A DNA stretch of 10,694 nucleotides, from assembly GCA_030613505.1 (NCBI GenBank), contig JAUWLW010000068.1, positions 1-10,694 of the forward strand, read 5' to 3'. Under the pieces are notes generated by a model, which was not told the DNA's origin, did not search any database, and worked only from the letters and a program-made list of their open reading frames with translations. Positions 1 to 6,799 of this stretch are shown here, piece after piece. The translations under genes were made by a program, and so were the position numbers. Source of the DNA: Candidatus Zixiibacteriota bacterium (GTDB taxonomy: Bacteria; RBG-13-66-14; B26-G2; WVWN01). Position 1 is the first letter of the stretch, and each line of letters begins with the position of its first letter.

Positions 1-50
1 GGGTGGTAACACCCGCCGCCCCCGTTGCCGTCAGTTGGTAACAACTGACG
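1..50. repeat. Two adjacent hairpins with GTAA loops
   Basis: Two perfect inverted repeats share the same loop. The first (1-14) has 5-bp arms GGGTG/CACCC around GTAA. The second (29-50) has 9-bp arms CGTCAGTTG/CAACTGACG around GTAA. In RNA both loops would read GUAA, a member of the stable GNRA tetraloop class, and both are closed by the same TG..CA pairs. Neither is followed by a T-run on the plus strand, so they do not look like simple terminators. The first touches the window edge, so more copies may lie to the left. Function is unknown; a structured RNA end or a REP-like element are both possible. Confidence 0.55.
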
Positions 51-102
51 CCACGGAGGATTATACCCCAAACCGGCGCCGCGGTAAAGGCCAACAGGAT
101 AA

Positions 103-130
103 ACCGCCCGGTTTACCGGGCGGTGTTTTA
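103..130. terminator. Strong GC-rich hairpin, possible bidirectional terminator
   Basis: A perfect 9-bp stem ACCGCCCGG/CCGGGCGGT (103-111 with 116-124) encloses the loop TTTA. On the plus strand it is followed by GTTTTA, and on the minus strand by TTATCC, so both sides have a short T-rich tail. It could end transcripts of the minus-strand operon that stops translating at 215, or transcripts arriving from an unseen gene on the left. The tails are weak, so termination efficiency is uncertain. Confidence 0.5.
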
Positions 131-147
131 CCCAAGTAAAGGTCGAA

Positions 148-167
148 CCGCCGGCTTAAGCCGGCGG
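148..167. repeat. Perfect 20-bp GC palindrome
   Basis: The arms CCGCCGGC/GCCGGCGG surround TTAA, giving a fully self-complementary 20-bp sequence. Its CGCCGGCTTA half recurs exactly at 8171-8180 in another intergenic hairpin, and a similar palindrome built around TTTAA lies at 4119-4143. It is the middle one of three hairpins lying 3' of the minus-strand operon. It may belong to a dispersed intergenic hairpin family. There is no T-run next to it. Confidence 0.5.
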
Positions 168-172
168 CGACG

Positions 173-206
173 GCGGCCGGAGCCGTCCTTAAACAACTCC
201 GGCCGC
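173..206 (-). terminator. Hairpin just after the coiled-coil protein gene
   Basis: A perfect 10-bp stem GCGGCCGGAG/CTCCGGCCGC (173-182 with 197-206) has a 14-nt loop. It begins 8 bp beyond the TAA stop of the last gene of the minus-strand operon, which is where a 3'-end structure is expected. No T-tract follows on the minus strand, so it is more likely an mRNA-stabilising 3' structure or the first element of a multi-hairpin terminator than a canonical intrinsic terminator. Confidence 0.4.
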
Positions 207-214
207 TCGCGAGG

Positions 215-559
215 TTACAGGTCGCGGTTCGAGATGTCCTCGGCGATTTCCTTGAGGCGCTCGCCCTTCACCTTCATCTCTTTCTCGAGCTCCCCCATGC
301 GCCGTTCTTTCTCCGCCGGATTTAGGTTGGGGTCCATCGCGATCGTCGCGATTTCCTTCGTCAGCTCCGCGAGCTCCTGGTTGAGCTGCTGGAGCTCTTT
401 CTCGTGTTCTTTCGCGGCGTGGGGGTCGGGGATGCCGGAGTCCTTCATCCCGGGTACCATGTCGAGGTCGGCCTTCTCCGCGCAACCGCGACAGCCGCCG
501 GCGCCGAGGGCAGCGGTCAAAACTGTGGCGGCAGCCAGGAGCGTTATGGCGTATTTCAA
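215..559 (-). CDS. Small exported acidic coiled-coil protein, possible lipoprotein
   Basis: I do not recognise a named family for this 114-aa protein. The N-terminus has a basic residue followed by a hydrophobic stretch (about residues 4-20) ending in GAGGC, so Cys23 could be lipidated. The lipobox is poor because Leu is at -5 rather than -3, and plain Sec cleavage is an alternative. A further Cys is at 26. Residues 48-74 and 81-110 are rich in Glu, Lys and Leu with heptad-like spacing, separated by a DPNLNP break, suggesting an antiparallel helical hairpin or coiled coil in the periplasm or at the envelope. The start is TTG, supported by an AGGAGG six bases upstream, the best ribosome-binding site in the window. 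It lies 27 bp after the MrfB-like gene and is probably the last gene of that operon. Its link to DNA repair is unclear, and it may simply be co-transcribed. Confidence 0.75.
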   Translation of the reverse strand: MKYAITLLAAATVLTAALGAGGCRGCAEKADLDMVPGMKDSGIPDPHAAKEHEKELQQLNQELAELTKEIATIAMDPNLNPAEKERRMGELEKEMKVKGERLKEIAEDISNRDL

Positions 560-565
560 TTCGGT

Positions 566-571
566 CCTCCT
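566..571 (-). promoter_or_regulatory. Strong Shine-Dalgarno for the TTG-started coiled-coil gene
   Basis: AGGAGG on the minus strand with a 6-nt spacer to the TTG at 559. It decides that start, since no ATG or GTG offers a full signal peptide. It is a perfect site where the helicase, VanZ-like and nuclease genes have no clear one, so this gene can be translated independently of its upstream neighbours. Confidence 0.8.
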
Positions 572-586
572 GTGTTGGCGTTTGGT

Positions 587-1351
587 TTACGTGCGCAAAG
601 CGTTTTCTTGCGCGCAGAGCCGCTGGTAGATCATGGCGGCCAGCGGTATGAGATTTTTCGTATCGGCGGCGTTGTAGCGCAGCAGGCGCTCGAGCGCGCC
701 GCGCTTCCCGCGGCAGTGGGCCTGCCAGAGCTTTACGGCGTCGTAGCCGTCGAGGCCGTCGACATCGCCGTCGCGGGCGATGCCAAATTGTTTCTCGACC
801 TTTTTGAGGCCGCCCTTGACGCCGAGCCTCTTGGCCGCGAAGCAGATGTCGTAGTGGGGGAACTCGAGTCGCAGGTACGAGAACTCCCGCTTTAGAAACG
901 GCACGTCGAAGTTCGCGCCGAAGAACGTAACGAGGAGCTTGACCCCATCCAGCGCGGCGTCCACGGCGTCGCCGCAGAGGTCGCGCCCGGCGACGAGCTG
1001 GGTCAGGCCCCGCCCCGGCCTGTAGACGCCGACGACCGTCGTCTCGTCGTGCGGCGGCGCCTGGCCGGTGGTCTCGATGTCCAGACACGCCACGCCGTCG
1101 CAGAACGCGTCGAACAATCGCCAGTGCTCGTTCCGCTGTAGCCTTTGGTGGAAGAACTTTTCGTCGCGCCGGCCCAGCGCGTCGCGCCACCGCGCCAGCT
1201 CCTCGGTCCACAGCTCGTTGCGCCACGCGGGGGTAAACGTAACGCCGCCGCGCGCGAGGAAGTCGTCCCAACAAGAGATCCCCTCGCGCCGGATGCGACG
1301 TTCGGTATATGGCCCCACGCCGTTCAATATTCGAAAAGTGTGTCTTATCAA
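587..1351 (-). CDS. mrfB: YprB/MrfB-family DnaQ-fold exonuclease
   Basis: This 254-aa protein carries an RNase H-like 3'-5' exonuclease domain of the YprB type (RNase_H_2). The N-terminal segment TFRILNGVGPYTERRI followed by WDDFL (residues 5-32) is the family's characteristic leader. Metal-binding acidic motifs are all present: DIE at 91-93, NFD at 147-149, HYD with Asp168, and YNAAD at 226-230, making it a DEDDy-type enzyme. In Bacillus subtilis, MrfB works with the helicase MrfA in repair of mitomycin-type lesions, and here the mrfA homologue is in the same operon. This protein is shorter than the roughly 410-aa B. subtilis MrfB (size from memory) and has no C-terminal extension. The start is a TTG two bases after the VanZ stop, chosen because it gives the family N-terminus MIRHTF. 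There is no clear Shine-Dalgarno, so translation is probably coupled. Confidence 0.85.
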   Translation of the reverse strand: MIRHTFRILNGVGPYTERRIRREGISCWDDFLARGGVTFTPAWRNELWTEELARWRDALGRRDEKFFHQRLQRNEHWRLFDAFCDGVACLDIETTGQAPPHDETTVVGVYRPGRGLTQLVAGRDLCGDAVDAALDGVKLLVTFFGANFDVPFLKREFSYLRLEFPHYDICFAAKRLGVKGGLKKVEKQFGIARDGDVDGLDGYDAVKLWQAHCRGKRGALERLLRYNAADTKNLIPLAAMIYQRLCAQENALRT

Positions 1352-1353
1352 AT

Positions 1354-1737
1354 TTAGTTATCCGTTTCCGCGGGGCGGCCGGCGAACGCCCAGACGTACG
1401 CCGACGCGCCGAATATGCCGCCCGCCAGGTCCGCGCCCAGGTCGACTACGTCGGCGCTGCGGCCCGGGACGAAGGCCTGGATGATTTCCGTCCCGGTGCC
1501 GACCAGGAGTACCGAGAAAAAGGCGACGACGAAGGCGAACGTTCCACCGCGACGCGCGGCGCCCGCCATGGCCCGGGCGGCGAGGGCGCCCAGCAGCGCG
1601 TAAGCCGCGGCGTGGCGCACTTTGTCTATGTTGAGGGCGCGCGGCTGCGGCGCCTCCGGCAACGCGACGAACGCGAAGAACACCAGCACCGCGACCCACG
1701 CGGCCCAGGGTAGATAATAAGATTTAATATTGCTCAC
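1354..1737 (-). CDS. VanZ-like small membrane protein
   Basis: A 127-aa integral membrane protein with four likely membrane segments (about 10-27, 43-59, 66-84 and 99-120). VanZ-family hallmarks are present: DKVRHAAAYALLG at 38-50, and EIIQAFVPGRSADVVDLGAD at 84-103, whose E..Q..vPgR..d..D pattern is typical. VanZ itself gives low-level teicoplanin resistance, but most VanZ-like proteins have no known role. The start is a GTG that overlaps the helicase stop codon in a GTGA arrangement, with no visible Shine-Dalgarno, so re-initiation after the helicase is likely. The longer upstream reading frame is the helicase sequence in another frame and is not used here. Its place between a helicase and its partner nuclease is unexpected and may be an operon insertion or a genuine envelope link. 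Confidence 0.8.
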   Translation of the reverse strand: MSNIKSYYLPWAAWVAVLVFFAFVALPEAPQPRALNIDKVRHAAAYALLGALAARAMAGAARRGGTFAFVVAFFSVLLVGTGTEIIQAFVPGRSADVVDLGADLAGGIFGASAYVWAFAGRPAETDN

Positions 1738-4031
1738 GTCAACAGCGCGCGGACCAGCGCGAGCGCGGCCTCCTTGTGGGGCAGGTAGTGGCCGCGGCGA
1801 AGGTCCGGGTCGCGGACCTGGTTGGGCGTGAACGTCGCGACGCCGACGCAACTCGGGCAGCCGTTCTCGCACTCGCAGCCGGCGATGAGTTCTTCGCAGC
1901 TCTTGAGGACCTCGTCCAACCGGCGGTAGGCGTGCTCGGCGTAACCCAGGCCGCCGGGGTAGACGTCGTAAATGAACGCCGCCGGCGCGCCCAGGTTCGA
2001 CGAGTCGACCACGCCGCGCAGGTCGCGCGGGTCGCACATCGCGAACAGCGGTATCACCGCCTGCAGCACGTTCTTCAGGCCGACCAGCCCCTCGAACGGA
2101 TTATAACCCATACGCGAGACGTCGCTTAGGACCTCCGGCCCGGGCGCGACGTAGAGCGCCACCGTCGGGAGCTCCACCGCCGGCAGCTCCAAGGGCGACC
2201 AGCCGATGGACTCCAGCGAGTAGAACTTTATCTTCTTGAAGCCGATGGTTCGCCACGTTACGAGCGCCTCCACCACGCCGAAGGCGCCGGCGGCGTTCTC
2301 GTGGGATTCAATTGTCTTGAGGACCCGCAGCGTCGCCTCCACCATGGCCTGGGTGTAGTAGTCGACGTCGCGCCGCTCGACGAACGCGACCTTTTGGCCC
2401 AGGTCGAGCTCGCGGACGAAGTACGTATCGCCCTGCTGCAGGTATATAGCCTCCGGGTAGAGCTGCTCCAGCGCGCTCTCGTAGTCCAGCGTGCCGACGA
2501 CGGCGTTCTCGCTGCCCGCGTCCATTATCGTTACGGTGTTGTCGGAGGAGGAGCGGAGGTTCACGTCCGCCGCGGGGTAGTCGCTCGAGAGCCACCAGTA
2601 CTTGCCGTCCTTGGCGGCCATGTTGCCCTCTTCCGCGACGACCTCGGCCACGTCGGGAGCGCTCGAGCCGAAGGCCGCCAGGTCGTCGGCGGTGAGCGGC
2701 AGCTCTGCCGCGGCGCAGCGCAGGTGTCCCGAGAGGATGTATACGTTCTCCGGGTCGATGATAGCGGCCTCGGGCGAGCGGCCGAAGACGTACTGCGGGT
2801 GGCGGGCGAGGTACTGGTCCACCGGGTCATCGTACGCCACCAGCACCGCCAGCGACGCGCCGGCGCGCCGCCCCGCGCGGCCCGACTGCTGCAGTAGCGA
2901 CGCGATGGACCCCGGGAAGCCGACGACGACCGCGGCGTCCATTCCCCCCACGTCGATGCCGAGCTCGAGCGCGTTGGTGGCGGTTACGCCTAGAAGCTGG
3001 CCGCCGAAGAGCTGCTTCTCTATCTCGCGCCGCTCCCGGGGGAGGTAGCCGCCGCGGTAGCTGCGCAGCTTGCCGTCGAACTTGGGCCCCAGCGCCTCGC
3101 GGGTGTACTTGTATATGAGTTCGGCGACGACGCGCGCCCGGGCGAAGGTCACCGACTGGACCCCCTCCTTCACCAACGCCTGAAGGATTTCCGAGGCCTC
3201 GACGTTGGCGGAGCGGCGCAGGCCCAGGCCCCGGTCCGAGAGCGGCGGGTTCAGGATGACGAAGTAGCGGTCGCCCTGCGGCGCGCCGGACTCGTCTATC
3301 AGCGTCACGTCGTCGCCCACCAGCCGCTCGGCGTGCTCCTTGGGGTTGGCGATGGTGGCGGAGGTCAGCAGGAACTGCGGCGCCGCGCCGTAGTGGGAAG
3401 CGACGCGCCGAAGCCGCCGCAGGACGTTGGCGACGTGCGAGCCGAAGATGCCGCGGTAGGCGTGGAGCTCGTCGACGACGACGTAGCGCAGCGACGAGAA
3501 GAAGCGGCCCCACCGCGCGTGGTGGGGGAGGATGCCGGCGTGGAGCATGTCCGGATTGGTGATGAGGAGGTTGGCGCCGTCGCGGAGCTTGCGGCGCGCG
3601 GTCGCCGGCGTGTCGCCGTCGTAGACGCCGGGCGTGACGCGCGATGCCACCGGCGGCGCGAGCGCCAGAAACCGGTTGAGGTTGCGGAGTTGGTCCTGGC
3701 TCAGCGCCTTGGTGGGGTAGAGGAAGAGCGCGGCGCCGCCGCCCTCGTCGTAGAAGCGCTCGAGCACCGGCAACAGGAAGCAGTACGTCTTGCCGGAGGC
3801 GGTGGGCGTCACGGCGACGACGTTTTGGCCTGCCCGGGCGGCCTCGACGTACTCGGCCTGGTGGCTGTAGAGCTCCGTGATGCCCAGGTGCCGGAGCGCC
3901 TCGGCCAGCGGCGGCGCCAGCGGCGGCTCGAGCTCGCGGTAGCGCGCCTCGCGCGCCGGGACGTGTTCGACGTGGCGGATGGCGTCGCCCTTGGTGAGCT
4001 GCAGCTCGGCGAGTACGGCGTCGATTTTCAT
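1734..4031 (-). CDS. mrfA: DEAD/DEAH-box helicase with DUF1998, MrfA/YprA family
   Basis: A complete 765-aa superfamily 2 helicase. Core motifs in order: SHQ at 56-58, Walker A TPTASGKT at 75-82, TNPDMLH at 158-164, DELH at 187-190, SAT at 224-226, ATNALELGIDVGGMD at 351-365 and QQSGRAGRR at 381-389. The C-terminal third is the DUF1998 region with YPGGLGYAEHAY near 691-702 and four cysteines (719, 721, 725, 728) in a CxCx3Cx2C cluster expected to bind zinc. This architecture and length match YprA, renamed MrfA in B. subtilis, a 3'-5' DNA helicase acting with MrfB in mitomycin-lesion repair. The start chosen is the ATG giving MKIDAVLAEL. The frame stays open upstream to 4253 but that part reads through intergenic hairpins. 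No Shine-Dalgarno precedes the ATG; a TATAAT ends 7 bases before it, so the mRNA may be leaderless. It heads the minus-strand operon. Confidence 0.93.
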   Translation of the reverse strand: MKIDAVLAELQLTKGDAIRHVEHVPAREARYRELEPPLAPPLAEALRHLGITELYSHQAEYVEAARAGQNVVAVTPTASGKTYCFLLPVLERFYDEGGGAALFLYPTKALSQDQLRNLNRFLALAPPVASRVTPGVYDGDTPATARRKLRDGANLLITNPDMLHAGILPHHARWGRFFSSLRYVVVDELHAYRGIFGSHVANVLRRLRRVASHYGAAPQFLLTSATIANPKEHAERLVGDDVTLIDESGAPQGDRYFVILNPPLSDRGLGLRRSANVEASEILQALVKEGVQSVTFARARVVAELIYKYTREALGPKFDGKLRSYRGGYLPRERREIEKQLFGGQLLGVTATNALELGIDVGGMDAAVVVGFPGSIASLLQQSGRAGRRAGASLAVLVAYDDPVDQYLARHPQYVFGRSPEAAIIDPENVYILSGHLRCAAAELPLTADDLAAFGSSAPDVAEVVAEEGNMAAKDGKYWWLSSDYPAADVNLRSSSDNTVTIMDAGSENAVVGTLDYESALEQLYPEAIYLQQGDTYFVRELDLGQKVAFVERRDVDYYTQAMVEATLRVLKTIESHENAAGAFGVVEALVTWRTIGFKKIKFYSLESIGWSPLELPAVELPTVALYVAPGPEVLSDVSRMGYNPFEGLVGLKNVLQAVIPLFAMCDPRDLRGVVDSSNLGAPAAFIYDVYPGGLGYAEHAYRRLDEVLKSCEELIAGCECENGCPSCVGVATFTPNQVRDPDLRRGHYLPHKEAALALVRALLT

Positions 4032-4037
4032 TATAAT

Positions 4038-4043
4038 ATTATA
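4038..4043 (-). promoter_or_regulatory. Probable -10 element for the mrfA operon
   Basis: A consensus TATAAT on the minus strand, with six bases between it and the A of the mrfA ATG. Normal -10 to +1 spacing puts the transcript start at or next to the ATG, giving a leaderless mRNA. That fits the absence of a Shine-Dalgarno. The best -35 at 17-bp spacing is only TTCCGC (4061-4066), so the promoter would be weak or activator-dependent. Confidence 0.5.
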
Positions 4044-4068
4044 AGATTTCGCGGCCGCAGGCGGAAGT

Positions 4069-4105
4069 AAAAAGCCGTAGCGGCAGACAAAACGCCTGCC
4101 GTTAC
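4069..4105 (-). terminator. Terminator-like hairpin between divergent promoters
   Basis: Arms GTAGCGGCAG (4077-4086) and CTGCCGTTAC (4096-4105) pair over 10 bp with one G-T wobble and a 9-nt loop. On the minus strand the hairpin is followed three bases later by TTTTT (4073-4069), the pattern of an intrinsic terminator. It lies upstream of the mrfA -10 element, so it would stop minus-strand transcripts starting further right, either insulating the two operons or attenuating a second upstream promoter. Confidence 0.4.
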
Positions 4106-4118
4106 CCCCTGCGAAAGT

Positions 4119-4143
4119 AGCGGCGGACTTTAAGTCCGCCGCT
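4119..4143. repeat. Palindromic GC hairpin in divergent region
   Basis: Near-perfect inverted repeat with 10-bp outer arms AGCGGCGGAC and GTCCGCCGCT around TTTAA. It has the same design (GC-rich arms, TTAA-type centre) as the palindrome at 148-167. It sits 24 bp upstream of the putative -35 element of the permease operon. It could be a dispersed intergenic repeat or an operator for a dimeric regulator; the sequence does not decide. Confidence 0.45.
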
Positions 4144-4166
4144 TCGAGAAATGAAGCAACATTCCC

Positions 4167-4195
4167 TTGGGTTCGATACGTATATAAGGTATAAT
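4167..4195 (+). promoter_or_regulatory. Probable sigma-70-type promoter of the permease operon
   Basis: A perfect TATAAT (4190-4195) lies 17 bp after TTGGGT (4167-4172), which matches the first three bases of the -35 consensus. A start near 4202 gives a leader of only about 10 nt containing AAGGG just before the ATG at 4212. The surrounding AT-rich stretch stands out sharply from the GC-rich genes. Confidence 0.6.
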
Positions 4196-4211
4196 CGATA
4201 TCGTAAGGGTT

Positions 4212-5477
4212 ATGAAATTTTCCCGCGAGAGGTTCGTCGTCTTTCGGGCGCACTTGCGCGAGGCCTTCGCGCTGGCGGCGCGGTCGCTGTGGGCCAACAA
4301 GATGCGCTCGCTTTTGACGGTGCTGGGCGTCTTCATCGGCGTCGCCACCGTCGTGGGCCTTATCTCGCTCATCGCCGGCCTGCGCAGCTACGTCACCAAC
4401 GTCTTCGCCACCGCCGGGACCGACACCTTCTTCGTAATGCGGATGAGCTTCATCACCACCGATTGGGAGGACTGGTACGAGGGTTTAAAGCGGCCGGACA
4501 TCACCGTCGCCGACGCCGCGGCCATCGCCGCGAGCTGTCCCTCGGTGGATTACACCGCGCCCCGCAACGTGGCGCTGAAGGAGGTCTCGTTCCGCGAGAA
4601 GAAGGTCAAGGGCGTCATCGTCATCGGGACGACGGAGGAGTTTCAGCAGATGGAGGGGCTCAAGATACGGCGGGGCCGCTTCATGACGAACGCCGAGGTC
4701 GACCACTCGAGGCAGGTTACGGGGGTGGCCTACGAGGTCGCCGACAAGCTCTTCGGCTCGAGCTCGGGCGTGGGGGAACGGATAAAAGTCGGCGGCCACG
4801 CCTTCACCGTCGTCGGCGACGCGTACCCCATGGGCTCGGTGTTCGGCCAGAACCGCGACAACAGCGTCATCATCCCCATCACGACTTTCGAGAAGATGTT
4901 CGGGACGCGCGGCATCGCGCACGGCCTGGCGGTGATCGCCCGACCCAAGCTGCCGGAGCTGGAGGGCCGGGCGGTGGACGAGGTGACGGCCCTCATGAGG
5001 CGGCGCCACCGCCTGGGGCCGGAGGAGGAGAACGACTTCGAGATCATCACCCAGGCGGCGATGGTGCGGGCGTTCGACGCGCTGACCGCGGCGCTCTTCG
5101 TCGTCATCGTCGCGGTGGGGAGCATATCGCTGCTGGTGGGCGGCGTGGGTATCATGAACATCATGATGGTCTCGGTCACGGAGCGAACGCGGGAGATAGG
5201 CGTCCGGAAGGCGGTGGGCGCGCGGCGGTCCGACATCCTGATGCAGTTTCTTATCGAGGCCGTGGTGCTCTCGGCCGGCGGCGGCGTGTTGGGCGTGGCC
5301 GGCGGCACGGCGTTGGCCTATATAATAGGGGCCGTGACGCCGGTGCCGGCCTCGCTCTCGGGCGGGGCGGTGGTGCTGGGCGTCGTCTTCTCGACGGCGG
5401 TGGGCGTCTTCTTCGGCCTGTATCCCGCGCGGCGCGCCGCCGGCATGGAGCCCATAGCCGCGCTGCGGTACGAGTAG
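4212..5477 (+). CDS. MacB/FtsX-type ABC permease subunit 1
   Basis: A 421-aa inner-membrane permease with the four-helix MacB layout: cytoplasmic N-terminal helix ending in ARSLWANKMRSLLTVLG (23-39), TM1 at about 33-56, a large periplasmic domain (about 57-288), then TM2 (291-315), TM3 (348-373) and TM4 (383-404). The loop after TM2 has the family signature SVTERTREIGVRKAVGARR (321-339), the coupling helix that contacts an ATPase, and the C-terminus ends LYPARRAAGMEPIAALRYE. Proteins of this class do not move substrate through a channel but transmit mechanical force across the membrane, as in MacB efflux or LolCDE lipoprotein extraction. It is the first gene of the plus-strand operon and is followed 4 bp later by a paralogue. 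No ATPase gene is present. Substrate cannot be inferred. Confidence 0.9.
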   Translation: MKFSRERFVVFRAHLREAFALAARSLWANKMRSLLTVLGVFIGVATVVGLISLIAGLRSYVTNVFATAGTDTFFVMRMSFITTDWEDWYEGLKRPDITVADAAAIAASCPSVDYTAPRNVALKEVSFREKKVKGVIVIGTTEEFQQMEGLKIRRGRFMTNAEVDHSRQVTGVAYEVADKLFGSSSGVGERIKVGGHAFTVVGDAYPMGSVFGQNRDNSVIIPITTFEKMFGTRGIAHGLAVIARPKLPELEGRAVDEVTALMRRRHRLGPEEENDFEIITQAAMVRAFDALTAALFVVIVAVGSISLLVGGVGIMNIMMVSVTERTREIGVRKAVGARRSDILMQFLIEAVVLSAGGGVLGVAGGTALAYIIGAVTPVPASLSGGAVVLGVVFSTAVGVFFGLYPARRAAGMEPIAALRYE

Positions 5478-5481
5478 CGTT

Positions 5482-6783
5482 ATGAAACCGCTGTGGCATA
5501 ATCTGCGCCGGCAATACTACCAATACCGCGAGGCGGCGGCGCTGGCGTTCTCGTCGCTGTGGGCCCATAAGATGCGCGCCCTCTTGACGGTCTTGGGCGT
5601 CGTCATCGGCGTCACGACCGTCATCGCGATGGTCAGCATCATCGACGGCCTGAACCAGTCCTTCGCCAACCAGATGGGTTTCCTGGGCGCCGACACGTTC
5701 TTCCTCCAGAAATATAAAGCCATCCAGTTCGGCCCCCGCCGCGAGGAACCCCGCAAAGACTTCGAGGAGGAAGACGCCGAGGCGATAATGCGCCGCTGCC
5801 CGGCGGTATCGGTGGCCGACTTCTATACCGAGATCGTCGGGCGGGCGACGTACGGCGGCAAGAAGACGGCCCTCCTCGCCATCGGCTCCACGCAGACGGA
5901 GAAGTTCGACGAGATCTTCTCGTGGTGGGTGGATGACGGCCGGATGTTGACGCAGGCCGACATCGACGCCGACCGGTACGTCGCGGTGGTGGGTTCGGCG
6001 GTGGCGGAGGCGCTGGCGCCGGAGGGCAGGATAATCGGCGAGCGGATAAAGGTCAACGGCCACCGCTTCCAGGTGGTGGGCGTCTTCGGTTACAAGGGCG
6101 AGATCTTCGGCGTCTCGATGGACAACTACATCGTCGTACCGCACGGCGCCGGCCGTAAGGCTTTCGGCAAACCCGCCGACGAAATGGGGACGGGGGGCTC
6201 GGTGATTACGGTGCGGGCGAAGTCGCCCGAGCTTCTCAATGCCGCCATCGACCAGGCCGAAGTGGTAATGCGGGAGCGGCGCAGGGTACCGCCCGAGGCC
6301 GACAACGACTTCGAGATCTATACCGCCGACTCGCTAATGGAAATATATAACCAGATAACGGGCGCGGCCTTCGCCGTCATGATCGGCATCTCCGCGGTGT
6401 CGCTTCTGGTGGGCGGCATCGGCATTATGAACATCATGCTGGTCTCGGTTACGGAGCGCACGCGCGAGATAGGCGTCCGCAAGGCGCTCGGCGCGCGCCG
6501 GCGCGACGTCATGGCGCAGTTCATCGCCGAGGCCACCGTAATCTCGCTCACCGGCGGCATAATCGGCATCGTCATCGGCGCCGTCATCGGCGAAGGGGTG
6601 AGCTTGTTGACGAAAGTCCTGTCGGACGCCGGCGCGCCGGTGCCGTTCCTGCCGGCGGCTATCAAGGTATGGTCGGTTTCCCTGGGGTTCCTGTTTTCGC
6701 TGGCGGTGGGCCTCTTCTTCGGCATCTACCCGGCGAACAAGGCGGCGAAGTTGAACCCCATCGAGGCGCTGCGCTACGAATAA
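5482..6783 (+). CDS. MacB/FtsX-type ABC permease subunit 2
   Basis: A 433-aa paralogue of the preceding permease with the same topology: TM1 about 33-56 after SSLWAHKMRALLTVLG, periplasmic domain to about 290, TM2 293-317, TM3 349-370, TM4 397-415. The coupling region SVTERTREIGVRKALGARR (322-340) is almost identical to that of subunit 1, while the periplasmic domains differ much more. The two probably form a heterodimer, as LolC and LolE do. The periplasmic part includes an acidic PRKDFEEEDAE stretch (90-100). It starts 4 bp after subunit 1 with only a weak GAG upstream, so translation is probably coupled. The ATPase that powers it must be encoded elsewhere. Confidence 0.9.
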   Translation: MKPLWHNLRRQYYQYREAAALAFSSLWAHKMRALLTVLGVVIGVTTVIAMVSIIDGLNQSFANQMGFLGADTFFLQKYKAIQFGPRREEPRKDFEEEDAEAIMRRCPAVSVADFYTEIVGRATYGGKKTALLAIGSTQTEKFDEIFSWWVDDGRMLTQADIDADRYVAVVGSAVAEALAPEGRIIGERIKVNGHRFQVVGVFGYKGEIFGVSMDNYIVVPHGAGRKAFGKPADEMGTGGSVITVRAKSPELLNAAIDQAEVVMRERRRVPPEADNDFEIYTADSLMEIYNQITGAAFAVMIGISAVSLLVGGIGIMNIMLVSVTERTREIGVRKALGARRRDVMAQFIAEATVISLTGGIIGIVIGAVIGEGVSLLTKVLSDAGAPVPFLPAAIKVWSVSLGFLFSLAVGLFFGIYPANKAAKLNPIEALRYE

Positions 6784-6799
6784 AGCGGCGAGGTTTTCT

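Noticed and set aside
1738-2037. Longer form of the VanZ-like protein starting at 2037
   Set aside because: The added 100 codons are the helicase C-terminal region read in another frame, rich in Arg and Pro; the GTG at 1737 gives a normal VanZ-like N-terminus.
2301-2897. Long open frames antisense to the helicase, nucleases and glycosyltransferase
   Set aside because: These are shadows created by high GC content; their translations are Arg-, Ala- and Val-rich with no domain motifs, and the opposite strand carries fully conserved proteins.
4032-4253. N-terminal extension of the helicase to a start at 4253 (839 aa)
   Set aside because: The extra 74 codons run through two intergenic hairpins and the opposite promoter, and MKIDAVLAEL fits the family's normal N-terminus.
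5317-5328. TATATAATA stretch inside permease subunit 1 as an internal promoter
   Set aside because: It encodes Tyr-Ile-Ile in a membrane helix, has no convincing -35, and no gene starts nearby; such AT codons recur elsewhere in the window.
4212-6783. The permease pair as a MacAB-TolC antibiotic efflux system
   Set aside because: No MacA-like adaptor, ATPase domain or TolC gene is present, so no specific efflux function can be assigned.
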